Made by a program: the position numbers and the translations under genes. DNA of 64,000 nt from NCBI GenBank assembly GCA_036785325.1, contig JAXIVH010000099.1, positions 127,501 through 191,500 on the forward strand, given 5' to 3'. The DNA comes from Urophycis tenuis. Lineage: Eukaryota; Chordata; Actinopteri; Gadiformes; Phycidae. The notes beneath the pieces were generated by a model. That model was not told where the DNA came from. It saw nothing but the letters and a program-made list of their open reading frames with translations, and searched no databases. Below are positions 21,089 through 32,963 of this stretch, in pieces; within the stretch, counting starts at the first letter, position 1; the number at the start of each line of letters is the position of its first letter.

Positions 21089-22732
21089 TTACATACACAC
21101 CAAGCACACGCATGCATGGAAGCATGGTTTCCCACTCAACTCTGTGAATAAATAGGAAGCGGCCCATTTCTCTTGGAAAACTCTACACTCTGTATCAACT
21201 TTTCTCCTTTTTGACAATGTTGAGCTGAATCTCAGAATGGGTCTCAAAGAACCACTCTTCCCAGAGTGCACCAGCAGCAGCAAACCAGCTGCTTCAGTCA
21301 TTAGGCGAGTTTCAGATGAGGCATGCGGCTTCGTTTGCATCAGAATGCATTCTGGGATGAAAACGTCACAGTCCAGAGACTCCCTGTGACCCCGCTGTGC
21401 TATGTTTTCTGTGGCTGTTAGAACTAAAATTTCAGCTAATGTTTTAATGTAGTATTGATTTTCAGCCACCTGCTTCTTTTTTTGCTCATCCATTAGTCCA
21501 AACATTGAGGTATTTTTATCCATAATTTTCTTGTTCTCTGTCCATGCAAACATTGCATTTACATGGCCTTCAGATCTGGCATGAGAACAGAAACCACTGT
21601 CTTTCATTGTAGCCTTTTTCCAGTTACGATAACCCTCAAATGAGGTGAAAACAGTCTTTGGAGCATCAGGGAGGGAAAAATGCCTACAAGCAAAACAGTA
21701 AGCTGAATCTTTCGATTGCGAGTATTCTAACCAGGGATGAGATTTGTACCAGTCGCTGCGGAAGCTTCTCCTGGCTCCTCCCTGGAGGGTCTTAGGGAAA
21801 CTCTCTCGGTTTGGCTGCACTGGCACCTCACACCTGGACTTGGATACATCTAGAAGATGGAGGGGAGGAAAGATTCAAACTGCATTACATCTTAACTAAT
21901 TATACAATATAACAACTAGTAAAAACACAATTAATTTGAAACTGTCATTGATTAGTTATAACCATCAGACTGTGTTAACACACACTAACATTTTAGCCTG
22001 GGAGAGTATTTTAGGGTTCATTTGTTTAATTTGGGAATTTAACCTGAGCAATACATCTAAAATACATTGTACACAAAATATTAAAACTCTGTCCCTATCT
22101 CATCACACTTTCACACTTACAAGTTTCCCCAATTATTCATATTTAAGCAGACATTAATATGTATATTTATTTGAAGAAGTCTAAGCAATGTCTCTTAAAT
22201 GCACCTTATGGCAAAATGTCCGATTTTGTCATTTGTTGTTCTTATTCATATGTAACTTAGTATACTGTGCAGCAACAATTTCCATACCATGTGGACCAGC
22301 TCGACTGGAGATAGTTGGTGATGGCTCAGGCACTCTCCTTTCCCTTTCACTGTCTGAGCCCTGCACGTTATCTTGTCTCTCACTTTCTCCCTCCTCATCT
22401 TGGTGATGCTCTCCCTCCTCCAAATCTTCCCGGCTGTGGTGGTCTCCCACCTCCTCCTGTCCCTGGTCACCTTGGCCTTGTATTCTATCTCTGTCACGTT
22501 TCTTTCGCCCTTCTCTCTCTCTTTCCACCTTGTCTTCATCTTCTCTCTCTCCTTCCAGCTCGTCTTCAGTCTCTCCTTCCACCTCTTGTCTCTCTACTTC
22601 CACCTTGTCCTTCTCTTCTATCTTTCCTTCCACCTCATCTCCTCCGTCTACCTTGCTCAGTTGTTCATTTTCAAATGTTCTCTCCTTTGTCTTTGGTGTG
22701 AAAAAACTGCAAATGCTACCTTTCCTCTTCAT
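21089..22732 (-). pseudogene. hAT transposase-derived gene, ZMYM1-like with TTF finger; chimeric and truncated
   Basis: Predicted exons on the minus strand: 22288-22732 (start MKRKGSICSFFTPK, then a long Glu/Arg-rich acidic-basic stretch) and 21089-21849. The junction CATG|GTATGG ... TTCTAG|ATGTATCC keeps phase, giving 401 codons. Exon 2 begins with a TTF-type zinc finger: WLEYSQSKDSAYCFACRHF, GYRNWKKA and GFCSHARSEGH, as in ZMYM1-like hAT transposases. After about 21245 the frame changes family: SKRRKVDTECRVFQEKW and YLFTELSGKP resemble the N-terminus of GTF2IRD2/Charlie-type hAT proteins. It then stops, so no RNase H-like catalytic domain remains. This is probably a decayed copy or a fused remnant; a small host gene is less likely. 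Confidence 0.55.
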
Positions 22733-22747
22733 TTCTGTGAGATTCAA

Positions 22748-23390
22748 AGTAAATTTGTGAGAGAAGCATGTATGTATGTGAGAGTGAGAATATTTGTATG
22801 TGAGAGTGAGAATGTATTTATGTGAGAGAAGAATATATGTATGTGGGAGAAGAATATATGTATGTGAGAGAAGAATATGTGACAGTGAGAATATTTGTAT
22901 GTGAGGGTGAGATATATGTATGTGGGAGAAGAATGTATGTATGTGAGAGTGAGAATATTTGTATGTGAGAGTGAGAATGTATGTATGTGAGAGAAGAATA
23001 TGTGGGAGGGTCAGAATGAATGTCTTGAACGGCCCCTCATAGAAATTTCATGTATACTCCTTCCGTTTCATACATACTTTAGCTCTCATATACAGACATA
23101 CTCACTCTCACATGCATATATACTCTTCAGACATAAATATATGTAGAAAACCCAGCTTTTGCTTAGCCTACTAGAAAGCCCAGAGGAAAGCCAAAAAGCA
23201 CCACTGTGGTAAATTGAATCACATCAGGCTACAACTACCCACCTTTGTTTATGTAAATGCAGCCATTAGATTGGAATGTTCTGCTCTGAATATTTGTATG
23301 TGAGAGTAAGAATATATGTATGTGGGAGGGTCAGAATGAATGTCTTGAATGGCCCCTCATAGAAATGTCATGTATTCTCCTTCCGTTTCA
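22748..23390. repeat. Minisatellite (tatgtgagagtgagaata type) with duplicated flank
   Basis: Units of about 18-30 bases built from 'gtatgtgagag(tgagaat)' recur from 22760 to 23010 and again at 23285-23325. The following block gaatgtcttgaa-ggcccctc occurs at both 23024 and 23337, so the array and flank were duplicated together. No coding signal. Confidence 0.7.
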
Positions 23391-23640
23391 TATATATACA
23401 TATATGCACACATAAACATATACACATTCAAACACACACAAGACCATACATACACATAATATATATCTGCATACCCATATCCATATATCTATATCTATAT
23501 ATATCGATATGTCATATCTGTCCATACGCATAGATACATGCATGCACATATACATGCATACGCATATACATATATACATATACATACACATAAGATAATA
23601 ATAATAATAATAATAATAACAATAATAAAGTGCACAGAAG
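23390..23640. repeat. TA/CA-rich and (ATA)n microsatellites
   Basis: Alternating catata/tatata sequence to about 23590, then (ata)n at 23594-23630. It creates artefactual Tyr/Cys/Ile-rich frames on the minus strand. Confidence 0.85.
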
Positions 23641-23717
23641 AAATAATACATTCCAAAAGCCACCTGCTTTGTGTCTTCCCATACTGTGTGTACTTCCTCA
23701 GGTGACTGAGGTCTGTT

Positions 23718-23745
23718 AGGCCCAATCTCAATTCTTTATCTTACC
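23718..23745. repeat. End fragment of the 19606-20577 MITE family
   Basis: ggcccaatctcaattcttta followed by tcttaccc matches the terminal repeat of that element. It is cut off by the neighbouring MITE. Confidence 0.6.
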
Positions 23746-23750
23746 CTAAA

Positions 23751-24113
23751 GCCTAGTTTATACTTCTCCGACTGCGTAATCCGTCATCCGTCTGCGTAAC
23801 TACGGACACCCCTCGAGCCCTTTGTCCATATAGTAAAGCGTATATATGTAGCGTATATATATAGCGTATAAAGCGTATACATAAATGGCGCGGCCAGTGT
23901 TTACGTTGTGATAGAAGTCGATAGCGATAGAATGTGATTCATTGTGAGTCATTCATGTGTAAATGACGTGTTTAGAGGACCAATCGCAGCCCTTGCCGTC
24001 TCCGTTGTACGTAGACGGAGTGACGGATACTTCAAAAATATTTCAGGCCGACGGAGACGACGGAGAGGCTCTCCGTCGGGCTCTCCGTCGACGTGCAGAA
24101 TTATAAACTAGGC
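23751..24113. mobile_element. MITE with GCCTAGTTTATA termini
   Basis: Left end GCCTAGTTTATACTTCTCCG and right end (reverse complement) GCCTAGTTTATAATTCTGCA form terminal inverted repeats. The interior is rich in ccgtc/gacgg blocks. No coding capacity. Confidence 0.65.
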
Positions 24114-24235
24114 CTAGTTTATACTTCTGCGTAAAGTGACGGACGACGGAGACGGGGAGCCCTCTCCGTCTCCGTTGCACAGCGCTAGTATAGTTGCGAC
24201 CGCGACTATACTAGTGCTGCGCTGTTCTTATTCAT
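24112..24235. repeat. Half copy of the neighbouring MITE family
   Basis: A second GCCTAGTTTATACTTCTGCG start immediately abuts the first element. The segment ends in a hairpin-forming ctagtatagt...actatactag sequence near 24187-24215 and has no right terminus. Confidence 0.5.
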
Positions 24236-24640
24236 TTCTTCATAGTTAATCAGTTTTTACCTCTTTCCTCCCGTGTCTCTCCTCTCCTCGCGACTCCTGG
24301 CTCCCTCGCTTCGCGCCACTCCGATTTCCAGACAAAGCCGTCACTTGTCGCTCTCCGCTCTCGCGTTATCTCGAGCTGCATTCACTGCAGTCGGACATTT
24401 GAGATTCGCGCTCGTAAATGTCAAATTGGCCATACCTTTTCTTTGAATTCGTTGCTGCCAACTGGGGTGGCAGCAGGGGTGGCAAGGCTTTGTTTTAGGG
24501 TGGCATTTGCCACCCTATGCCACCCCGGTAGATCCGCCCCTGGTTCAGTCCAAAGACGCCAATGGTCGGTGAAATGTTTTATTTACTTTCATGGTGGTTG
24601 AAATGCTGCTTAAGATGTTCAAATGTATGTTGAACTGCTT
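24236..24640. other. Mostly unassigned; hAT-like end at 24470-24543
   Basis: Most of this has no recognised feature. Bases 24470-24543 repeat ggggtggca and end ggtagatccgcccctg. That is the reverse complement of the cagrggcgga-type terminus of a hAT element. Its other end is not visible. Confidence 0.35.
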
Positions 24641-24719
24641 TGAAGATTAGTTAAGGAACACATGACAGCATTGTCTTTACTAAAACATTTTGGAAAATTC
24701 ATGAAATTAGTTTTTTTTC

Positions 24720-25015
24720 TTTTCCATTTAAAAAGCTTAAGTGGTTAATTCATTTAAAAATATTTAAATTGAATGTTTAGATAAGTTGAAAATGTTTGGT
24801 TAAATGTTGTTTAAATTAATTTAAAATTCATTAAAAATGTTTAATTAAAATGGTAACTTTTGTTTGTCTTCAAAGGTTTACAACCTAAAACACTGAGCAG
24901 ACCAATCAACTGAGATGCCAAAATAAAAAATAAGTGATTGAGTCCAAAGTTTGAGTTGTCCTTGTGTCCTTTGGAACTTGAACAAGAGGAGGATTAGACG
25001 GATAATGTCAATTAT
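24720..25015. repeat. AT-rich repeat, second copy at 54330-54640
   Basis: Shared sequence includes catttaaaaatatttaaatt and, further on, tccttgtgtcctttggaact. Part of it overlaps the lost 3' end of Gypsy-2, so this is probably what replaced the missing LTR. Confidence 0.7.
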
Positions 25016-25113
25016 AAATTTTTTATATTATTAATTATTAATTAATAATAATCGGCGTCTCGACGATAGGCTGACTGGCAACAACATTCAAACCTTCAGG
25101 CTGTAGAGCGGCA

Positions 25114-26874
25114 CTAACTAACTTTTGACCCAGGGCCACTGGGACACACCCCCCTCTGGCCAGCTGCTTGAGGTAGATGGTGGATGTTAGAATGTTGGCC
25201 CGCCATAGCTCTCCCTGTCCGGCGTAAAGCCCTCCCGTCAAGGCTCGGCTGAAGGTCTGGGACCACTGGCGGTGGTACTAGCACACTGACCTCTACCGGG
25301 TCCAGATTCTGCAACACTGGGACCATGGGTATACCCTCAATATGGACAACCTCGCCAGTGCTAGGTTGCATATCTAGAGTAGAGGAAGCGCCCTCTGGGA
25401 TACTAGTGCTTACCATCGTGGCTGCTCGTCCAGCAGATGGTGTTGGTGGCCCTCCTGTTGGGGTGTCAGCGTGCCCTACGTAGGGGGCCGCACAGGCAGG
25501 GGTTACGACGGGCGCCTCCACTGGATGAAGCCCCAGTGCTGGGGGCAAGAATGCCAAGTCACCATCCATGCCGTCCTCCATCACGACAGCAGTTCTGGCC
25601 ACTGGCGGACTAGTGTGAGTAGGGCCCACCTGTGCATCGCTCCCCACCCGGGCTTTAAGGAGACCCCAATGTACCTGTCGCACTTGGCTCCGATCAGTCA
25701 CCGGGGCTATAGTGTACACGGCCCCATTGGCTAGGGGGGCTTTGACAACCTCATACACCACCGGGCTCCACAGGTCCTGGATTTTGTGGCAGCCCCTCAT
25801 ACTGAGGTTACGGAGGTAAACCAACTGACCCTCCCCCAGTGGTAGGTCTCTAACTTGGCGATCATGGGCCCCTTTCCGTTTACTAGCTGCAGCCCTAAGC
25901 CGGCCTTCAGCCCCCTGAAAGGCAACTTGCAGCCTGGTTTGGTGTTCTTCAATCCAATCATGTATCGTCCCTGCAACGGGGTCGGGTACCGTACCCAGCA
26001 GGAAGTCCAGTGGCAGGCGTGGCTCCTGGCCGAACAACAGAAAGTAAGGGGACTCACCGGTTGTTGAATGCGGGGTGGTGTTATAACAAAAGAGTAGTTG
26101 TGGGAGGCAAGCAACCCAATCTCTTTTACGAGATATTGGCAGAGTACGGAGGAGGTTATGTAAGGTGCGGTTAAACCGCTCGCACTGGCCGTTTCCTGCT
26201 GGGTGGTAGGGCGTGGTGCGTGATTTTTCAACCCCATAGAGCTGGCAGAGTTGTTGGATGAGAGTTGCTTCAAAACAACGACCTTGGTCGGAATGAATGC
26301 GAGCAGGAACACCGAACTTATAAAACCATTCGTTGACTAGCACTCTTGCCACAGTGGGGGCACGCTGGTCCTGGGTGGGGATGGCCAGCGAGTACTTACT
26401 AAACACGTCAGTTATGACCAAAACATTTTCCACACCCAACCGAGATGGTTCCAAAGACGTGAAATCCATAGCGAGTACCTCATTAGGCCGCGAGGCCAAC
26501 AGGTGCCCCATAAAGCTACGGGCTGGGGGTTTAGTGTCTTTCGCAGCTTGGCACCGCTCACACTCGAGGCACCAACGAGCCACATCGGAGGACATGCTAG
26601 GCCAATAGCACCGTTTACGCGCCAACTCCAGGGTACGCTCAGTCCCTTGGTGGCCATGCTCCTGATGGAGCTGGGTCAAAACATCGGACCTCAGACTGGC
26701 AGGAAGTAGTAGTTGGAAATATTCCTCTGCTCCATCTGAACGAAACACCCTACGGTACAATACACCTCCCCTTTCCACGAGCCGGTCCCACTGGCGCAAG
26801 AGGGCCAATGCTGACTTGGACATATGCTGTCGCTCAACAGGTCCAGGTTTAACCCCTTGCCTCCAGTGGGGCAC
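25114..26874 (-). pseudogene. pol: Truncated Pol of Gypsy-2, integrase part (586 codons open)
   Basis: The frame starts inside pol at a point matching about residue 840 of Gypsy-3 Pol (ALLRQWDRLVERGGVLYRRV). It keeps the HHCC finger (HQEHGHQGTERT...CLECERC) and the DDE core (AMDFTSLEPS; SDQGRCFEA; GNGQCERFNRT), then the Pro-rich tail. No start codon of its own is expected. With the polymerase gone it cannot act alone. The integrase frame has not decayed, so the deletion is recent or happened during the last transposition. Confidence 0.85.
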
Positions 26875-26918
26875 AACCTCCTGGAGGATGGGATCCTGAT
26901 CCTGCCGACAACGCCAAA

Positions 26919-28359
26919 TGTGGCAGTATCAATAGGGTGTTGCAGACAACGCCACCCTGGGAATTGCACCCGGGGAAATAATAACCAGAGAATGCTCAGT
27001 TCGAATTTAGCACGCAGATTCGTGGACTAATGACACCAGAGACGAGGTTCCAAAATAGGTTGTCTTTATTATAAAAAAAAAAAAAAAAGGAAATTCCACA
27101 AACCAGTTTCACGCGCACCGGGTGGAAGTAGGGGGATGAGTGAGCATATAACAAATAAACAAACAAACACACAAACGCGACAAGGCTACACACAAAATAT
27201 AAGTCAGGCAAAAATAAGAAACAGGACAAACCGAACGGGGAGTGGCCGGCAACAGGATCACTGGTGATCCGCAGCAGTTACCGAAGGCCTCCCACCAGTG
27301 TCAAACAAAATAACCCAAAACAAAACCAACAAGACAAGAAAAATGGGGAGTAACAAGAAGAAAAAGGAAATTAAATCACGTTCAGTTGCAGGAAGATGGG
27401 TTAGTACAGCACAGATCTTGTATCCCCCAGATGCACTATAGCCCTCCCCTGAAACGAGTAACAAGAAACCCAACGAAAATAAACAGAAAAAAATAAAGTA
27501 GGCCTCAACGAGTCACCTGCGTAATAGCCGACTGGCCTCCTGCCAGTGGGCAACACAAACAAAACTAGGCTAGCCTAAGGCTAACCAAAAACAAAATCCC
27601 CCCACGATGACCAAACTTTCCCCAGCACGCAGACACACACTAACACTCACTCCACATGAATCCAGCCGCGCCAACACGCACACTACCTCGACAGACAGGG
27701 TATGGCACAAAACGACCGGACGACCGACAGCTGCATCAGTTCAAAGATGTGGCTGTTAGCGCCTCCGCCGCTAGCGTCCAGGCAGGTAGGTAGCACAGGA
27801 AGGATGATGACTCTAGGCAAAACCCCGTGTGGCAAAAACAGCAGCAGACACGGACATGACCCGCAGTACCTAGAAGGCATACAGGACACCCCGTTAGTGC
27901 TAAACGTAATGCTAGAAACAATACCAATAGCCCCCCTAGTAAGGTAATACATACCAGGAAGTTGATGGCTCCCCACTCAAACCAGCGAGCTCACCGAGCT
28001 CCGCGGAATGTTTGTGTTTGTAGGGGTCCACGCGAGAACGTTCCCAAACAGTAGCGTCAGCACACACCCTTGACCAAGATAGGACACCACGAGCAACAGA
28101 TGGAAGCGCTGCAAAGCGACCAGTGTGTAAAGAGAAAAATCGCCACACTACAAACAAACCCGCTATAGTTACTGAGAGAGCATACATACATACATACCGG
28201 TAGCACGCTGACTGGAGGGGCGTACCAGGAAGCGACGAGAAGACAATTGCTGCGCCTACCGACCCAATGCTACCTCAAAATAAATAGAGCGGTGACGCAC
28301 CCCATTGGCTGTAATGGCCCTACTCATTATGACGGGCTCAGCCCGTGCATCCCGCCACA
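26919..28359 (-). repeat. 5' LTR of Gypsy-2
   Basis: Bounded by TG...CA (TGTGGCAG on the plus strand side, cccgccaca at 28351-28359). Its U5 end contains a degraded copy of the primer site (tgttgcagacaacgccaccc, 26938 on), as in Gypsy-3. It has an A-run near 27070. Confidence 0.8.
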
Positions 28360-28360
28360 C

Positions 28361-28686
28361 TTCGTTTAAAGGTATTATTCTTCCTTTGGCAACCTTAATG
28401 TTTGCTCAAACACAGATACTTTGAACATCTGCTTTCTTTTTCTATTTTTATTCATTCTTGATGCAATTAATCATAATGCCAGAAAATTAAACGGCAACGT
28501 TGTGTGTGGGAAAGTTCTGTCAACAACAACTCTTTGTGTTGCCTTGGTGTAACGTACTAACGTAAGGACAACATACACACAATGTACAAGAAATCAAAAT
28601 GACACACAAAATGACATGTCTATAGATTAGCAATAGTGACACTGGATGTCACCAGTGTCGCTATTGCTAATCTATAATCAATGAAC
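28361..28686. repeat. Segmental duplicate of 58445-58790 with 25-bp hairpin
   Basis: Close match to 58445-58780. Contains an inverted repeat 28621-28645 / 28652-28676 (tatagattagcaatagtgac plus actgg and its complement), 6-nt loop, one mismatch. In the second copy the arms are perfect. Confidence 0.8.
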
Positions 28687-29434
28687 ATTGATGAACAATT
28701 TACCTCGGTAGTAACATCAGCACAGATGGAGGAGCTGATAAAGATGTCAAGCTGCGCATTGGCAAAGCAAGACCTTCAGAACACTCCAACCTGTATGGGT
28801 GTCTTCCCAACTCTCCAGAAACACGAAAATCAAAATATTCAACACAAATGTTAAATCTGTCCTCCTTTATGGCTGTGAAGCCTGGAAAACCACCAAATCA
28901 ATCACCGACAAACTACAGGTGTTCATTAGCAACTGTCTCAGGTACATACTGAGGATTTGGTGGCCCAAAAAGATTTCAAATGTAGACCTATGGACAGTGG
29001 CGGTTCAACATTGAATTACGCCCCCGGGCGAGATTCCCTCCGAGCGTCGACCCCCCCCCCCCCCCCCCCCGGAAAAAAAACGGGGGAAAAAAAACAACAC
29101 TTTTTTTGGGGGGGGGGGGGGGGGGGGCACAAACAGAAAGAAAAAGATAAATATTTATCAATTGCACAAATCGTTCCCCCTCCCCCTTGTTGTCCGTTCA
29201 ATTTCTGGAGACCCAGAGGTGAACTGTCCCCTGCGCACCCCTCCCCTTTCGCCTTCTCACACAGAGACCCAGCTTGAGACCCAGGGGGAACACGGGACCC
29301 AGCAGTCCCGTGTTCACCCCCCCCCACTCGCAGCTGCAGGGGGCAACAATTAGCCAATTCCCCACATAGTGACATGATAGATAGACTATAGAGAAGATGA
29401 TTTTTTTTTTTGTTTTTTCGACAATCTAATGCCG

Positions 29435-29480
<46 letters not shown>

Positions 29481-29841
29481 AGTGCCGCCCCGGACGGCTG
29501 CACGGTCTGCCCGTGCCTAAAACCGCCACTGCCTATGGAGAAACATGAAACAGGAGCAAATCACCACACAAATCAAAGCCAGAAAGTGGGGATGGATCGG
29601 ACATACACTTAGAAGGGATCCAAGAAACATAGCAAGACAAGCCCTGGACTACAATCCTCAAGGCAAGAGGAAACCAGGTAGACGAAGATCCAACTGGAGG
29701 AGGTCCATGCTTGATGAACTGTCCAAGACAGGGACCTCCTGGCAAGAAGCAAAAACCATTGCACAGAGGAGAGTGAGGTGGAGATCCATGGTGGACGCCC
29801 TATGCTCCCAAGGGGGCCAAGAGGATTAAGGCAAGTAAGTC
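28687..29841 (+). mobile_element. 5'-truncated non-LTR retrotransposon (LINE) 3' part
   Basis: Translation in two blocks interrupted by a hAT insertion gives a LINE reverse transcriptase C-terminus: SVLLYGCEAWKTTK and ISNCLRYILRI upstream, KWGWIGHTLRRDP and NPQGKRKPGRRR with WRRSM downstream. An 11-bp duplication aatcaatgaac flanks it (28676-28686; 29842-29852). An A-run follows the downstream copy at 29853. The clade was not determined. Confidence 0.8.
28995..29531. mobile_element. Non-autonomous hAT element with poly-C/poly-G tracts
   Basis: Terminal inverted repeats CAGTGGCGGTT and AACCGCCACTG, with the 8-bp target duplication CCTATGGA on both sides (28987-28994; 29532-29539), identify the hAT superfamily. 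The 537-bp body has no transposase and contains C-runs at 29050-29069 and 29434-29478 and a G-run near 29108-29127. It splits the LINE reading frame. Confidence 0.88.
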
Positions 29842-29872
29842 AATCAATGAACAAAAAAAAAACATTTTCAAA

Positions 29873-30252
29873 ATGGGGCGGCACGTGGTGCAGTGGTTAG
29901 CACTGTCGCCTCACAGCAAGAGGGTTCTGGGTTCGAATCCACCTGGGACCCGGGACCTTTCTGTGTGGAGTTTGCATGTTCTCCCCGTGCTTGTGTGGGT
30001 TCTCTCCGGGTACTCCGGCTTCCTCCCACAGACCAAAAACATGCAGGTTGGGGATTGGTGTCTCTAAATTGACCATAGGTGTGTATGTGAGTGTGATTGG
30101 TTGTTCGTGTATATATGTTAGCCCTGTGATAGGCTGGCGACCTGTCCAGGGTGTACCCCGCCTCTCGCCCGTTGCAGCTGGGATTGGCTCCAGCCCCCCC
30201 CGCGACCCTCGTAGAGGATAAGCAGTTTCGATAATGGATGGATGGATGGATA
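29873..30252 (+). mobile_element. tRNA-headed SINE-like repeat with (GGAT)n tail
   Basis: Begins ggcggcacgtggtgcagtgg (box A region) with gggttcgaatcc (box B). The conserved teleost body includes tttgcatgttctccccgtgc, tgtgataggctggcgacctg and a ggatggatggat tail. The paralogous locus at 58795 lacks it. Confidence 0.75.
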
Positions 30253-30704
30253 GTGTAAAAATAACGAAGGCAGATGTGTTTAGAATCTAAAGGCTAGTTA
30301 TTTCGGGGTCTGTTTACCTCATTTTGGTGAACTAGTCAAGGCAGTTTGTTGATTCTCACTTGATTTTGGCTATAGTCAATGTTTTAAGTAGTCAACGTTT
30401 TCAGTGAGCACATCACAAACTATTGAGAGAAGAATTGCAAGTGGGTGCAATCAAACCACGTGCTAGATTACGAAGCACTTCTCTTCTTAGGACTTTCTAC
30501 CCACAGCATTCACAGCTTTCACAGCTGTGTTTCCACAGCCGTCAATGTAAAATATATTAACATTCTTCCAACATCACAGAGGAGCAAAATAATTGTTTTT
30601 TGTTCCTTTAGGTGGTCAACATTGTCTCTCTACATGGAGCGTGTTTCTGCTCCGCCATTCGGTTCTGTCAATGGACTGCTCTCTCCAGGGTTAATTTCTT
30701 CACC

Positions 30705-30862
<158 letters not shown>

Positions 30863-31596
30863 AATAATAATGGATTATCATATTTAGGTATTATTCTTTA
30901 TTGAAGGGTATGGTCTCCAATTTGGTAATAAAGTGCATTGAGCAAAGTGTCTTTTCTGTTCCGACATCTTGACATAGTTATTAACTCAGACCTAAACTTT
31001 GATAGCTGGCTAAGGGTGGGCCACCATCACATTTAAAGGAAAGAATCAAAGGATTCATCAGTAACCAGTCATTGTCAGTCATTGTCTTTGAAGGGTGCCA
31101 TAAAATGTCCTTGCCTTGCCCTGATGGACCTATTGTGCACGTTTTTCTACTCGTTTGTATGCAGCTAACCTGTGTCCCTGCCACAGTAGCCACAACGTTT
31201 CTGTCTCCATCTAGTGTGTTTTTAATATTCCATATCAAACCTTGTGCCGAATGCATTTCTATGGGTTGCCCTGGCTGTTCCCTGGGCGTTGAACAGCAAC
31301 CTGAAAGAGACCCAACAGTGTGTTGTTTTGCATTGTTTCTTAACGACTGACACAGTAGATCCTGCATTAGTGGTGCCACACACACACACACACACATGCA
31401 CACTTTCATTGAGAAGACTTTTATTTTGTAAGTGGTATTTTACCTTTCCATTTCGGATATGTCATGGCAGCGAGGACAATAATCACCATACAATCACCAG
31501 GGCAACGATCCACCAGATCCACAAAGAACTTTTCTCAGCTGTGCACAGGTGAAACACAGAAATGTACTTGAAGAATGTGCGTGATTGCCTATGTGC

Positions 31597-31597
<1 letters not shown>

Positions 31598-31674
<77 letters not shown>

Positions 31675-31735
31675 ATGTGTGTGTGTGTATGTGTGCTTGT
31701 GTGTTTCCCTATGTGTGTGTGACTGTGTGTATTAG
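31598..31735. repeat. (TG)n microsatellite
   Basis: Long tgtgtg tract with a few interruptions in the intron between third Ig and transmembrane exons of copy 2. The paralogous tract in copy 3 is at 60250-60360. Confidence 0.9.
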
Positions 31736-32963
31736 TAATATTATAATATTAACTAATGAAAAAATGCACAATTTACATCCAAATACCTTCACAATAAACA
31801 TGACCTATGTAACAGCTTTCAAACACAATATCTTAAGTGATTTATCAGTTACTGGCCTAGGGTAAACGGCAAGGAATTAAGATCAATGTTTTTCACACCA
31901 CTGATAGTCTTTGCATGACACAGATTGCTTTTATATTTTCACCAAGAGCCTACCTTCAATAGGGTCCTCCAGGATCTTCAGTTCAATGTCGGTTATGTGG
32001 GTTTCATCTGTGTGACTGAGAACACACCTGTAGGTTCCTGCACTCTTGGCTGATGAGGTCACATACAACAGGAGGCTGCCTGACTTATTCAGTTCTCTTA
32101 CATGCTGCTGCCACTCTGTCTCCACCTGGGGCTTCTCTTGTCCTGCTTGTCTTCTGAGGATGGTCTGGTTGTGGTTGAAGGTCCAGGTGATGTCATAGAG
32201 GTCAGAGGAATTACAAGGGAGTAACACCTCACTCTTGGGAGCACTTTGTATTGGAGCTGAATTAGACAGAAACAGGAGTGGATGGACGGACAAACAGACA
32301 AGATGTTGTTGTGAAATCTGCTGAAAAACTTTACCATTGATGCCATTTTTCAAATATCGGACTCATGGTGAACACAAATCCCAGACCTATGACCTCAATG
32401 GTCCATGGCCATTGTTCAGATGTTGCAGACCTCAGGATTTCACAGCACAGATATGAAGCAGTACTCTTTTGTGTGAGCAATTAAAAAACACGACAGCCCC
32501 TGTCATGTTGCAGCCACTGCTGGTTGGATCACACCAGTTCTAATCTACACTTTACTTCTGACTGTTACCATTCTGTTGTTAAAACACTTACGCTGTCGAC
32601 AAATTGTGACTTTCTTTGTGTTGTCTTCATTTTGGACTGAGCAGCAGTAGGTTGATTCTGTGTCATTGTAAACGGTCCTTAAGGAGCTGCTGATGTCATA
32701 GAGTCCCTGGTCATCTTTATGGACGTTGGTTGTGTCCTGGGGGACAGTAGCGGGGCGAGGACTGATGGACCAGGTGAGCTGTGGTCTTGGGTAGATTCCT
32801 CCAGACTTACAGGTGACAGTGTTGTCCACTATGACAATGTCCACGCTACCAACAGGAGCTGATACAACATGCAACACATTAAAGCAATAAACTCAGTTAA
32901 TGTTTGCTCTATATTACTTTTTTCATTTTTGTATCCTATTATGTATCCTATTAAAACAGGACT

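Larger units (their letters stand above)
25051..28359 (-). mobile_element. Internally deleted Ty3/gypsy element (Gypsy-2)
   Basis: On the minus strand: one LTR (26919-28359, 1441 bp, TGTGGCGGG...CTGCCACA), then the primer site TTGGCGTTGTCGGCAGGATC (26899-26918), then directly the integrase part of pol (26874-25114), then a hairpin at 25067-25051. Gag, protease, reverse transcriptase and RNase H are deleted, and the downstream LTR is missing. It is most similar to Gypsy-3. The outer LTR edge (28359/28360) interrupts a segment whose paralogue at 58445 is uninterrupted. Confidence 0.85.

Noticed and set aside
20713..21155. Overlapping plus-strand frames of 83-144 codons
   Set aside because: No recognisable domain or splice structure, and they partly lie opposite the hAT transposase exon.
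22760..23010. Regular direct repeats considered as a CRISPR array
   Set aside because: Units are contiguous and variable, with no spacers, and the genome is eukaryotic. It is a minisatellite.
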